This document shows positions 47,801 through 58,875 of a stretch of 64,000 nt of DNA, in pieces. Made by a program: the position numbers and the translations under genes. Each line of letters begins with the position of its first letter. Within the stretch, counting starts at the first letter, position 1. The notes beneath the pieces are model-generated. The model was not told where the DNA came from. It ran no database searches and was given only the letters and a program-made list of their open reading frames with translations. This DNA comes from Acanthaster planci (taxonomy: Eukaryota > Echinodermata > Asteroidea > Valvatida > Acanthasteridae), in assembly GCF_001949145.1 (NCBI RefSeq), contig NW_019091418.1:374282-438281 (forward strand), in the 5' to 3' direction.

Positions 47801-49320
47801 ATGTTTGTACTGTTTGTCTTGTTCCAAGCAGACCAACTGGCAAACGTAATGCAACTTTACATACATGTACATCTATTGATAAAAGGGAGCTGACTATTTT
47901 TCCTCCCAGCCTCAGTTTGGTTATGTTCTTTTGAATGGAAGAACTAGCTCCACCATGATTTTGGCAATGTTACATCTTAACCTCATACATGTACATGCGG
48001 AGATGGTCCCAACTGCACATCCATCCCAAGTTGTAATGTATCTTTACACACTGGTGGCCTCCTTTATGGCCAGGGCCACGTACATGTACATGCCCTGCAC
48101 ACATACATGTACATTGTACAAGGTGCATTTATGTACGCTGTATGTACATGTATACGCAAAGATCAAACAGTCATGACAGTGAAGCAACCTCTCAACCTCT
48201 CTCAACCTACAACATGGAAACAAAGTCTGCTCTTACAAATTAATTGACAGTTGGCCTTGCCCATCCATTCCTTAATCCTAAAAGCTCTAGTTTAGGTAAA
48301 TTTTGACATTACGGTATTTTAGTACGAACCCCACAATATACATACAGAGGTTCAACAACAGTCATCAAAAATCTTCATTCAAGTCAAGGAATCAGACTAC
48401 TTGCTCAGTCGTCTTTGCTCACACCTCTGTTTTGCGTCATGTACATCTACACAGCCGTTTTACCCCATAATTTCCCTGAGAAATCCAAGCCCTATCCTCA
48501 TTCCACTAAGTGACTGGATTACTGCTGCCCAGAGGAAATCACTTCCAACTTATATCTACAGGTAGGTGCGCTGTTTCCAAAAAGTAGACTTTTTTCTTTA
48601 TACATGTACATGTAGCAACAGGGTGCTGAAAGTAAGGAACGCCAATCACATATTGGAGCATCGGATGCCACATGAGCATCCAGCAGCACTTGTGCACGCA
48701 TGTACATGTAGAGAGAGTTACAACCAAAGGACATTCACTGCATTGCAGCTGACAATGCTGCAGTTGGGCTGACCCAACTCCTTATTCTAAAAACGGGCCT
48801 ATTACATCAAATTTCAATTGGAACTTTCTCAACCTCTTTCCAGGTTTTTAGGTTCCCACCTGTGACCTGACAAGAACTCATCAAAAGTAGGCTTCCATTA
48901 ACCTGGCATTTCCTCCATGATGACTCAAACAAAAACTACTGTACACCTGGATTCAGCAAGCTTGTGGATACCGGAAGCTGATCCACAAGATAATGATAGC
49001 AAATGGTGATGCAAACACCAACACAAAGTTCAGTGGTGGAACCACTTGGCATCAATTTGTGCCAGGGACTGCGGGGAAGGGGATGGCCAAATCCAAAATT
49101 TGCTCTGCCACATGTAAGTCATGGAAATCTGAAAACATGAGTCACTAAAGTCACACACTGTACAGGATTTGAAAACATGCACAAGTGTGTTAAGTACCCC
49201 AAAGCGAGACACTTCATGTACACGTACACGTATGCACCTGTACGTGTACATACATGTACATGTAGACTGGTAAACAGGGCCTTATGTATTTGTTTACGGC
49301 CTAGTAACTTACGGAGCCAT
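35852..49320 (-). CDS. IQ-motif-containing helical protein, unrecognised family, 11-13 exons
   Basis: I do not recognise this family. Exons in coding order: 49313-49320 (ATG GCT CC), 47505-47597, 46820-46894, 45813-46233, 45084-45218, 43559-43626, 42460-42664, 41245-41312, 40151-40355, 38875-39030, 37601-37721, 36204-36313 and 35852-35932. Phases agree at every junction, giving about 581 residues, or 490 if the duplicated exon pair counts once. After a basic, Pro-rich N-terminus (YGRYKKAPTVPLPR), exon 4 is polar and ends in an IQ motif, VVQRHFRGYRTRK, a likely calmodulin site. The rest is leucine-rich and probably helical (LLHHLQNPSFAVSFMHHFL; LLEILLGQYVGVLH), and the C-terminus is acidic (MDQLEEDLQDLDEYERG). 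Weak points are the start exon, the donor GTTGGT after 38875, and the donor GTGGCA after 36204; reading through the latter gives a TAG at 36180-36182. A cytoskeletal or ciliary role is only a guess. Confidence 0.7.
36357..36955 (+). repeat. Direct repeat of about 120 bases inside an intron
   Basis: 36357-36480 and 36838-36955 share, in order, GATACATnAAGTGACTAA, ATGAAAGTGCAC and TCCTTGATCAAGAC. The repeats lie in the intron between the exons at 37601-37721 and 36204-36313. Copies are diverged. Confidence 0.7.
39073..39073. other. Single N, probable assembly join
   Basis: One undetermined base exactly at the left edge of duplicated block 1. Confidence 0.9.
39074..41433 (+). repeat. Tandem duplication, block 1 (2.36 kb)
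   Basis: Starts TAAATGGGGAGGGTGGTGG and ends TTTCTATATGGAACA, both flush with a single N. It aligns over its whole length with 41435-43757, with small substitutions and indels. It holds IQ-gene exons 41245-41312 and 40151-40355 (minus strand). Exon sequence is almost unchanged between blocks while introns differ by a few percent. Confidence 0.9.
39574..39695. mobile_element. Foldback element inside the duplicated block (second copy 41916-42043)
   Basis: GGCTAGTCTTAAACGTGCAT, then AAGACCAGCTAAGG, is mirrored by CCTAAGCCGGTCTTAAATGC and TTTGAGACTGGC. About 122 bases, non-coding and intronic. Present in both blocks, so it predates the split between them. Confidence 0.65.
41434..41434. other. 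Single N, probable assembly join between the two blocks
   Basis: One undetermined base exactly at the boundary between blocks 1 and 2. Confidence 0.9.
41435..43757 (+). repeat. Tandem duplication, block 2 (2.32 kb)
   Basis: Homologous to 39074-41433 but continuing without interruption into unique sequence to the right (TCTATATGGAACACCAACATG). Contains IQ-gene exons 43559-43626 and 42460-42664. The 205-base exon differs from its block-1 twin by one residue (Thr to Ile). Local indels occur, for example a deletion near 42297. Confidence 0.9.
44253..44715. mobile_element. DNA-transposon-like element with ACCACGGACCATTTA ends
   Basis: ACCACGGACCATTTA (44253-44267) is mirrored perfectly by TAAATGGTCCGTGGT (44701-44715). 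The 463-base interior has no recognisable protein. Related segments recur at 54132-55020. It lies in an intron of the IQ-motif gene. Confidence 0.7.
46541..47053 (+). repeat. Direct repeats of about 90 bases flanking an exon
   Basis: 46541-46630 and 46963-47053 share AAATCAnAGA, CTACATGTACATGTA, CAAATTGCAC and TTTGCAATTCCGTTTATTTA in order. They flank exon 46820-46894 of the IQ-motif gene on both sides, so unequal recombination between them would remove that exon. Confidence 0.8.
47990..49265. repeat. Cluster of TACATGTA palindromes
   Basis: TACATGTA and (GTACAT)n strings recur many times, most densely at about 48075-48155, 48600-48615, 48700-48715 and 49215-49265. The motif is self-complementary and also scattered elsewhere in the window (2410, 45490, 46570, 63730). 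It is probably a genome-wide simple repeat rather than a gene-specific site. Small frames in it are artefacts. Confidence 0.8.
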
Positions 49321-51540
49321 AACTGTGATTGTGAACATACCGCCTAGGCCTATTGATTCACCCCTGAAATTCATGTTACATGCACATGTATGGAGTAACA
49401 ACAGGGCCATTGTTAACATTGTGAATGGCACGGTACGTGATTTCTGTACAAATTGGAAAGGTGACTAGGGTGAATGAAATATTAAACCTAGAATGTGATT
49501 TGGCAGAGTTTATCTGAGATGACATCCAAGCCAGAAACGACAGGATTACATGTATGTTGTTGAAGTCTAATAAACCTTTTCGACGTTCGCAATGCATTAT
49601 TGGTTTGGAGACAAATAAGCCATGCATTTTATGCACAACTCTAAGGGGGCAGTGAACCAGTCAGCAATTAATTTACAGTTTTCTACTGAACATTTTAATG
49701 GATCTGCTCATCAACTCACAGATGCATGCGATTATCAGATTACCAGAACATTTTCAGATAGGTTTTCATATGTTTGTGCGAAGAAATCACCCTTAGGCCT
49801 ATAACTGTCTCTATTATAAAAAAAAGGGCATCGGTCACTCTACAGGCTGAAAATAAAATGACAGGTCAATGTGGCATGAATGAGCTACAAGTTGTGAGTC
49901 TGATTGGACAATAAGCCTACTGCAGCATTCCTATTCACGATCTTAGTCAAAGCATGGAGGAAGGAACACTTCCTCCATGGTCAAAGCACGGTGCAGGACA
50001 AAAATTGGCATCGTTGGAAGAGATTCTCTGAATTGTCCTTTTCTGCCAAGCTTTAAACTTTGAAGTTTGTACATTCATGTATCTCCATTCTAAATCATTC
50101 ACTGTGTCAGAAGAGCACAGCTTGAATTGGTGTATACAATAAAAAATGGAAATGATTAACCTTTCGCAGGTACACTAGCTTCTCCCATAGGATTGTGCAT
50201 AAAATGCATTGCATGTTTGTCATCATCCAAACCCATAATGCATTGCCAACACCAAAAAACCATTTAATCACAATGTGATTTTGGGCTTTCCTGGATGTGA
50301 TTTCTGGCTCAATTGTGATTTTGGTGGTGTGGATGTGATACTGGACAATCTTTGACCTTACAGGTACCAACAAAATCACACCCAGGCGAGTTGCCTTTCT
50401 GTTTTTTCGTTGGGAAATCACATTCCACCACGATCAGATGATCCATCATGTACAGTAGGCCGTTCACAGTATTATTACTAAACACAACATTTAGCTCAAC
50501 CCGTCCTACATGTAAACAAGGTCGTGGTGATCATGAAAACCATAAAACACACGCCTTCTTGAAGACAAGCCTCCTCAAGGCTCGTAACAGTTTCTATGAC
50601 AACGACGCCATGATGACCATGACAAATTAAACGACGACCATTGATGACCTTACTTCTCTTGCAACTGCACCCATGTTCGTTCCTGCGGTGACAGAGCCAT
50701 CATTAATTCATATGCCGCATCATTTCACATTTTCAGGATGGAAAAATACTCGTTGTCTCCTCCGCTTCAGTGCACAAGGTCCAGAGTTTCACACATTACA
50801 CCTAGTTTATCGCTATCTTTGTCAACAGTTATTATTCCAGAAAGACGAAAAAATAAGCGCTTCGACTAAGCGAGTAGCGTGTCCGCTGTGTCTTCGCACT
50901 ACCTAGGCCCTAAAATATTTACATTATTTACAATTGGCTGAGCGCATAGCGCCCTCCACCGATTACTGCAAACAAATCGATTGTGCCTGTGTTTGATTGA
51001 GAGTGGATTATCGATCTGTCGCCATTTTTGTCGATTTTTCTTTGTAGGCGGCTTTACCGAGAGTCTTTCATAGTTCCAAATCTGGTATCTACAAACCATA
51101 CAATCACTTCTTGCGACAAATCAGGGGAAGATTACACTTTCCCTACAGGTGTTGACCGTCGCCCAGAGGCCGCCATTAAAAGTTGATAATAGGCCATATA
51201 GGCCTATGTCCTAACAAGTCAAATTAAGCGGAGAATATAAAAAAGCATAGACCTGCATGAGACTAACTGATAGTGCACGGAGTGTCAAGTATGGGCGTAA
51301 ATCCGGGAGGGGGGTAAATATTCCCTTCCCCACTTCTTTTGTGACGAGCATACAAATTAAAGTGGATTGTGAAGAATTTTCAGGATTTCCCAACGACTAA
51401 TGTTTGCAATATCAAAAAAAAAAGAAAAGCAATTTCATTTCTAAAAGCTATTAATATACCATTCTGATGTGAGACTCTGCATGAATTTCATAAACATTAC
51501 ACAGATGTATATCTTTATCAGATATACTGCCCCCATAAAA
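49321..51540. other. Upstream of the IQ-motif gene, nothing further recognised
   Basis: About 2.2 kb that should contain the 5' UTR and promoter of the IQ-motif gene. A competing first exon, ATGGGTGCAGTTGCAAGAGAA then GTAAGG on the minus strand at about 50650-50674, is possible but its phase does not fit the next exon. GTGATTTT-like repeats occur at about 50270-50345. Confidence 0.4.
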
Positions 51541-52619
51541 TGCATGTTGCATGTTTTGAAGGCCCTAAAAGTCAGCAATTACCCTGCTCTTGGAGAAACA
51601 GCAGTTGGTCAGCTAGTGAACATCCTGTCCAATGACGTCAACAGATTTGATCAGGCAAGTATGGGAAATGTTTCATCGGTTGCCCATGCCAAGTCAGAGG
51701 TGCACTAGCAAACAGAGTGTCACGAGTAATGCCCCCCTCAAGTCAGTTTGTAATTTCAGTCCTTAATTAATATGAACCAATTCGGTACTCCAACCGCGCA
51801 TAAGAGGTCATTCGGACATGCCTGCGAGGTCTGCCCTATCAATGCGGCTTTACGCGGATTTGCGCATGTGCTTATTGTTGTTCGTCGTTAGTATTAATGT
51901 ACGCATGCAGGATTGTTTTTCTAGCAATGAGTCTTTTTAAACTTACTGTTTTGCTTTCCCATATGTGACCTGTCACCGCCAAATGAGCTGAAAGTCCGAA
52001 TTGTCAAACACTGATTTATTGCTGTTTTTGAACTCAGCATAAAACGTCTTTCCAGTGGTATTTACATGGAACAATTTGGGTAAAAGTATTGGGTGACTAA
52101 GTCGCATTTTATTTCTGGCAGCTCTGCATCTTTGTTCCCGGCGTATTTCCACTATTTCAGACCAATAATGCTGTCGTCAAGATTGCTTAGAACATGACCA
52201 TTGCCAACATACGATCCAGCAGAATATTTGGAATTATACAGGAGACCGGCTGCTCTTTCCAAATAAAACAAAACCGAAAAAAATGACTTCCACTTCAACC
52301 CTCAAAATAGGAAAGAACGAGATTCGACTTTACTCTCATTTTGTTGTGACAGGTCACATCTTGTTTCAGCTTATTCTTGTAATATCTATTCTGTCCGAAT
52401 CTATATAATGTTTCTGTTTGACGGGTCTTTTTGTTCATAACTTACTTGTGGACAGCACCAATCCAGCTGACTGTGATGATCGTCTTGTGCTGGCTAGAGA
52501 TCGGAGTTTCCTGCTTGGCGGGGATCTCCATCATGATCTTGATGGCGCCCATTCAAATTTAAACTGGGAAGCTGTTTTCCAAGCTAAGCTAAAGACCAGA
52601 TGCCCTCTTTGTCAATTGG
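51541..52619 (+). pseudogene. ABCC4/MRP4-like ABC transporter fragment, decayed
   Basis: Two neighbouring exons of an ABCC-type membrane domain. 51541-51654 encodes KALKVSNYPALGETAVGQ, then LVNILSNDVNRFDQ, a close match to the MRP4 segment before an exon end. It is followed by CAG then GCAAGT, a GC-type donor in otherwise perfect consensus. 52425-52619 encodes LWTAPIQLTVMIVLCWLEIG, VSCLAG and GKLFSKL, the next stretch in MRP4 relatives. Two in-frame stops (52560-52562 and 52590-52592), a probable frameshift after the second, a small deletion before KALK, no clear acceptor, and no other transporter exons nearby show it is dead. It is not a retrocopy, because an intron-like gap of about 770 bases remains. 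Confidence 0.75.
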
Positions 52620-53730
52620 TATTAATTCATTTGCTTCTGTCCTTTCTTTATTTTTTTTACCTTTAATAATAATAATTTACCATAGTCTTGTCCACACCTG
52701 GTCAGAAAAAATATCCTCAATCTTCTTGTGTGGTTTGTTTCGCAGATTGAGGAATATGGAAGATCTTAGAATCCTGACTAGGCTGTTGCTTCAAATCACA
52801 CATAATGCAACCTGACTTGTATGTGGACAAAACATTGAGGAAGAACTCAAAAAGAGTAAGTTGCAACTCTGTCACTTCAAAGTGTACAAGGATCGTCGCC
52901 GCTGAGTCAGGCGAATAATACAAAACATTCCAAAAGCGACCGATTACTGCCTCCATTTTAGCCAAACAAGCGGAACCAGTATTGCCCTAGCAATACATGT
53001 AGTATTTTGCTGGCAATTAAATACCGTACAAATTATTGCTGTGACCATAAAATAGAGACAGAAAAATCTGTGATGTTAAGCCTACTTTTACCATGGTAAA
53101 TAATTTGTTTTGGTAAATTTTGAAACACTGTTCCGTTATCTATGCAAAGTTTGTAATTTTATTATCCTCCATCTCATAAATTAGTTTTCAAGGACTTGGT
53201 AGGAAATTTGCCAATAAAACGTGGACTAATTCTGGAAAACTAAGCTCATAGGGAATAAAATGCGGTATTTGATCACAGGGAGTTATCACGAAATCTCGTA
53301 AAATACGCTTTGGTACAAATGCCACAATAAAAACGATTCAAACATAACACAAATCTTGTAAACATCAGGGCTATTTATTCCAAAATATAACTCCAAAAGA
53401 AAGCATCCATTAAGGACAATAAAAGAACATGTACAATTAGGGTACACAGTGTAATGCAAGCAACTGGGCAAACATTAAATTTGATGTTGTTATGGAATTA
53501 TATACCAAGCGCGAATAAATGAAGAATATTCAATTCTTATACCTCAGTATACAAAGTTTAAGGATGCATAGGGTACAAAGGGGTCTTGCGGTTTGGAAAC
53601 ATGGTGCCAAGCAAGCGCTCGCTGCGCTCTGGCAATGGACATATCAGGAATGCCAGAAAGGGGTAAAAATTGGCCAGACGTTATAGCCGGGAAGTTTAAA
53701 CTATGGATCCCCTATAGATAAAAGGACTAG
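52620..53730. other. Intergenic, nothing recognised
   Basis: About 1.1 kb. A minus-strand open frame of 82 codons (52717-52965, FWNVLYYSPDSAATILVHFE) has coding-like composition but no family or splice support. Confidence 0.4.
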
Positions 53731-53900
53731 TGTGACTTGCGTATGCTTGGACCAAATTGAATTGTGGCTTGGCTTGACTTGTGATCAAACGACCTGTGTC
53801 TTGACTTCGTTGTGACTGGACGAAATAACCCGTGACTAGGCTTAGACTTACAAAAATTGATTTGTGACTTGACTTGGACTTGCACAAATTGATTTGTTAC
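53731..53900 (+). repeat. Degenerate minisatellite based on TGACTTG
   Basis: Repeated TGACTTG/TTGACTT words with AAATTGATTTGT spacers give irregular units of about 20-40 bases. Unlikely to be coding. Confidence 0.65.
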
Positions 53901-54131
53901 TAACTCTGACTTTTAGCTTTCCAAAGTCAAGCTTCATTTCTGACAAAATCGATTGCATCCTGTTTTCCTACACTGAAATACACAACTTCGTAGTTTCTGC
54001 GGCCACAAAAAGCCGTACACCCAACGTTCAAAAGAAATCACCCATTTGAACCCCCCCCTATAAATAATAACACTTATTTTGATGGATTTAAACTGAAAAG
54101 AAAGTTTACTCCAAAGCCACTTCTTCATAGT

Positions 54132-55020
54132 ACCACGGACCATTTTAAACATGCATGTGCAGCTGCAACCGGCTCCATGGCAAGAACACCTACCATCTCG
54201 GTTCCATGCACAATTATAGATTGTTCCCGACTTTTTTCAAGAAAACTCGCTCCCATGCTACACTGTTCTTAAGTTTCAATTTACTTGTTTCTTTTGACGA
54301 TCTGGTCTTTATCACTTTTAAAGAGAAAAGAAATACATGCAGAAAGTTCAGTCAGCTTTAGAATTTTCTTTTTTGCCGTAAGAGTTCTTAACGAATCAGT
54401 TTCATTGTCTTTGTGGTAATCCTTGGAATACGCGTAACTGAGGACATCATTCTCAAAATGTGACTGCCGTTTACATTTATTACCAATTAGATATTCAGAA
54501 AACTGTGGTTCATTTCTCTCAAAAGCGGCTCAATAGTATTGTTTATTTCCTTTTTGAGGACGGAGTCACACATTCAGAAGTAACGTTTTGTGTCTTGGAC
54601 TTATATAATCAGCTAAAAACATTTTAATTAAAAGATAGAACCTGGAAGCAATATTTTTGTCACCGTCTGAGAAAATATCTGACAATAGTATTAAGTGCCA
54701 TCTACTGGGAAACTATTTGTGCTACCAATAGCAGGGATATTTCAGAGATTTAACACCCAAGAATGTCCTATTGTACTGTTTTATGTAATTTTTATTTTTA
54801 TGAAGGTTTTAAACAGACATTTATAACTTTTACATATTTTAATAACATGGCTGATACATACATGTGTTCCCCCCATCCACTATGAAAGTCGACGGAAAAT
54901 ATAATCCCATTTAAACAAATAATTTTGTTGTATACTTTTCTCAGAATGTACAAGATAAAATACCTTCAGTACCATACGTAAAAAAGGTAATACTCTGAAC
55001 TACAACACTCAAAAATTAAA
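54132..55020 (+). repeat. Diverged relative of the 44.25-44.72 kb element
   Basis: Starts ACCACGGACCATTTTA and shares ordered blocks with the 44-kb element: ATGTGCAnCnGC, TTGGTTCC-like, TTTTCTCAGAATGTA, and an ACTC/AAAATTA-rich end near 55020. The right inverted repeat was not found. It is interrupted or expanded in the middle. Confidence 0.5.
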
Positions 55021-55346
55021 AGAAACGAAACTTTAAGCACTGCTTTCCACGAGCAGTAGACGCGATTTTGACTGCAGCTTGGCGTGCGTGACATCAGCGT
55101 TATTCATCAAATATGTGATGGGTGTTGTATGTTCGCGTAATCCAGCGACATGTTAATGTAATTTCTACTTTGATACTTTACCGGCCGTAACACGCTTGGA
55201 ACCAGCTCTGAGCTGAAGTTGCACATACCTACCTTGTGTAAATGGTCATTGCACAACCGTTTCCTTGGAATTCCCCCCCCCTATTCATGGGTTAAAATCA
55301 AAACAATACGACAACAAACACCATCAACATATCTGGGCACAACCAC

Positions 55347-55383
55347 ATTACCAGCACACTGTCGTAAAGGTTGGTACCTTAAT
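55347..55383. repeat. Short inverted repeat unit, partner at 58819-58853
   Basis: TACCAGCACACTGTCGTA, then GGTTGGTACCTTAAT, is the reverse complement, with about two mismatches, of 58819-58853. The partner lies 23-57 bases beyond the SLC16-like stop codon, in its 3' UTR. Probably the end of a dispersed element. Confidence 0.6.
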
Positions 55384-57040
55384 CCATGCTTAATCCTGTC
55401 CTAACTTACTCTTTATAATGGGTTTTGCGGTTTTTGTCATTAAAAACGAGAGGGGGGGGGGTTGCAGGCTGCTACGGGCAGTAGCCCACGTTATTTGCGG
55501 TCAGGTAATCGCCATAGTTGATTGGTTAACAAAGTGAAATGGGTATAACAGCAATGACCGGTCAACATAGAATGTTGTACAGTCACCTCCATAGTATTGA
55601 CACAGCATTTCCTGGGGGCGGGCCTTAGACTAAGTAATGTTGGAAAGAACTGTTGCCAATAATTTATTTTTCTCATTTACACAAATCCTGAGGGGGTAGG
55701 GTATGTATCTCCCCACCTTTGGTGGTGGGGTGATGGGCCGTGGAATCATCCCACACCCTTTTTGTGATAAGCAAAAAAGTTGATTTGTAAAATGCTTTCA
55801 ATGTGCTATTCTGAGTTTGACTATTTTATGTACAATGTTTATCATGAACATTGCCCTAATAGTACATGGTGTGGCATTGATTTATAATATATACTCTTTT
55901 CAAGACATGGCCACTTTTCCTGTATAAACTCCTTTCCCTGTCTTTGGCAGCCGTTTCATAGCAAACATCAACAATCATACTGAAACAAGAACGGATTCAC
56001 TAATTAGCCTTGGATGACTGGTCGATGATACAATCGTGCCTGGCATTAATTTTGTTCATTAATTGCAAAACACGTTTCTTGTGTTGGTGAGTTGTACAAG
56101 TGATAAATTATTATCAACAAATTACCACGCAAAGAAAGAAATTAATTTAAACTAAGAAAGAAAGAAAAATTCGCCAGGAAACAGACTTTTTAAATAACCG
56201 TCTATCTACCGGTACATTGCATGGAAAAAAAGAATCAAACCCACGTCTCGTGGACTGGACTATGAGTGAATTTTTTCTTGTATCAATTATCTAAAAGCCG
56301 CAAAAGGCCGTCTAAAGGGTTTGTTTCTGCCATACCCAAATTATTGAAATCTGCTGGAGACATAAATTCTATAAAGCTGCCTGGGCCTCAGTTATTCGTC
56401 CCCTAACTATGTATTTGTATAGTCAAAGGTTTTAAAGAAGGGTCCAAAATTTTATTAAATAAGCTTTAATTTAAAAGGGACTTATTTTATTCACAGAGCT
56501 GCAAGAAAATCACTCCATTGGGATCTTACAATGACGATTGAAGACTGTAATTACAAAGGACTAAGACTAAAACTGGCATTCAAATTTGTTACATTTTGAC
56601 ATCTCAAGCTCTCATTCATCACATGTATGAGAGCCTGCCTATTGTACAACTCCTGATATTCGGTTTCCATTCATTGAAATTTTAATTTCAGCATTTTTCT
56701 TTTGTTATCCTTATGTTTGTACACAGTCCATCCCACGAAATAGGCCTAAGGGATTCTATTGAAGAAAGCGTGGGTTTTAAATTACCGAGCCGAAACCCAC
56801 TCCTATTTATTAATTTATTATTTATTATCAAACAATACCACCGTACATGAACACGATCAGTCAAGTGGGGAATTAATAAGTAGTATTGTTTGAATTCACC
56901 GATGCATATCGGGTCGTATCCCTTGGCATATTTTTCCATTTATACGCATGCTTTTATTATCCTGCGTTGTTTTACAGGCTTAGCATATCTTTATTTGCGA
57001 CACAAAACTGTTCTAGCGTGTCCTCTCAATACTCAAACCT
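55384..57040. other. Intergenic, nothing recognised
   Basis: About 1.65 kb, AT-rich, without a supported gene. A G-run lies at about 55452-55460. Confidence 0.5.
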
Positions 57041-57044
57041 CCAA

Positions 57045-57760
57045 TCAGTACATAAGTTTGAAACACGATGCAACACTGCCTCTGTGCTTAGGATGAAGAA
57101 TAGCTAACTCTGCATTCATCTCAACTTTCACAGTGGCAGTTTGTCTTCTAGGAGCAAAGAAACCAGGCAATAGTTGTTGGAGATGCTCCATTATTTCCAT
57201 GGAAACATGGAAATGCCGTGCAGAGTTAACCTGGACAATGTCATCATACAGAGAAAATCCATCTCTCGATTCTATCATCTTCAAAATAGAAATTATGTCG
57301 CCTTTCGTGAAGGCCATTCCAAGCAGCCACGTTTTCATTTATTTCCCCTTTCTGCAGGCTACAGTCAAAGCCATACGTCGTAAAGAAATATTCTTTCTCA
57401 CCAAAATTAATATCGCGTGCAATGCCCATGACACTCTCCCTCTGCTGCTGTAATCTTTTGGCAATTTCTCTGGATCGGCAGTCAAAATTTCGGGGATCTG
57501 GGTTGTTACATCTTTTTTTCAATACTTGTAACTGTCTTATGCAATGACTTGTTGCTTTTCCTCTCTGCGCCTCGCTTTCTGATGTGATGTGGAAGTGCAC
57601 CGTTTCCAACTTGGAACTCTGTAGCTGTCAAGAATGGCTGGATTATGTTCTATTTCTGCAAGCAGGGGAATGTTGCCAGGGAATTCTCTTGCGGCCTGCT
57701 CACCATCACGTGCTTCTCCTGTCTGGAGGTGACCAGCTGATCAGTTTCATTTCAGTGTAA
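57045..57760 (-). pseudogene. Coding-like relic split over three frames, family unknown
   Basis: Three consecutive minus-strand segments look protein-coding but each is in a different frame. First: GEARDGEQAAREFPGNIPLL to RVPSWKR (about 57740-57610). Second: CIRQLQVLKKRCNNPDPRNF to FGEKEYFFTTYGFD (about 57609-57330). Third: WLLGMAFTKGDIISILKMIE to EIMEHLQQLLPGFFAP (about 57335-57060). Composition is helical and charged with little low complexity. The simplest reading is a decayed transposon or gene with two one-base frameshifts; unrecognised small introns are less likely because the frames overlap. I cannot name the family. Confidence 0.35.
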
Positions 57761-58875
57761 TTTTCGGCTTCATTCATAGGCCTGTCTCGTGGTCGCTATA
57801 AAAGTCTCTACCTTCTGGCTCATTTGAAAATGAAAGAAGACGTATACATCTTGATTTTACAGCATAGTTTAACGTCTTCTGACCCTGCAACGCTGCTATC
57901 ATTCCGGAGGGCATTACCTCCAAACAACAAACTTAGAAAGGCTGTTTAATATTGCTCGTCTTTGGCGTTCTCCTTGCCTAAATAAAAAAAAATCATTTCC
58001 CTTGCAACAAGTCCTTGATCTCAAAGTGTCAAATGGTTCCAACCTTTTTTTTTTTTGCGTCGTCTTCGATCTTGATCAAAGAATGTGAGTGTTGATCCAT
58101 TTATGGGCTCCGTATCGAAATTATTACACCAGTAATTCCAGTCGTCCATGCAAAAGTAATGACATTTTCAAACAATTATTATGCCCATTGATCCGCTATA
58201 GGTCTTTCCCAGCTGAACTCAATAACACGAAAGACAGTCATGAAGCTTAGATCATTGTCGCAAACTGTAACCCTTTCCAAAGTGAGCGAATTCCACAAAG
58301 GAAAAAGCTTTTGTTGAAGCTTAAAGTATACAACATAATGAGATAAGGAACTAATAAAGTTGGCATTATAATGTTCATAAATTTCTGTGATCACGGTTTG
58401 TAAATTTATAAATACAACTAAACGAAAACAAACAGGATGAGTTGTGATAAACAAGGTTGGGGCAATCAAGCTGGTGAAAATGTTGGCAAAAATTTATTTA
58501 ACAGTAACTGTCCACACCCATGACGAAACATCATGCATTTACTTTTTTTTTTACAACCGACAGAAAAGTGGAGGGTTAAAACGAGAAGAGGTTGAAACGG
58601 CCTTCTGATACCATCCTGGTCACCGACATAATCAATGTGCACTGTGAGCATGCATAAACACATGTACTGTATAGTGTGTTCAGCATACCCTGCGGTTTCA
58701 GCAGTCACTGAGTCTGAACTCCCCTGCCGAGTTAATTGAACGTGGTTAGGAGTAGATACGTGCGGTCTGACAGGGTTTCTGCACAAACCCCTTGTGCAAG
58801 GGGTGTTTGTGTAGAAGTATTAAGGTACCAACTTCTACGACAGTGTGCTGGTATTGAGATTATTCATTGATGGCA
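57761..58875. other. 3' flank of the SLC16-like gene
   Basis: Contains the probable 3' UTR of the transporter, including the 58819-58853 repeat. A minus-strand AATAAA at 58493-58498, about 380 bases beyond the stop, is a possible poly(A) signal. A plus-strand TATAAAAG at 57797-57804 is followed by a 39-codon frame (57830-57949) without other support. Confidence 0.4.

Noticed and set aside
47990-49265. TACATGTA palindromes as regulatory operators
   Set aside because: The same word is scattered throughout the window in unrelated contexts, so a simple genome-wide repeat is more likely.
50650-50674. Alternative first exon (MGAVARE then GTAAGG) for the IQ-motif gene
   Set aside because: It ends in phase 0 while the next exon needs phase 2; the ATG GCT CC exon at 49313-49320 fits without extra exons.
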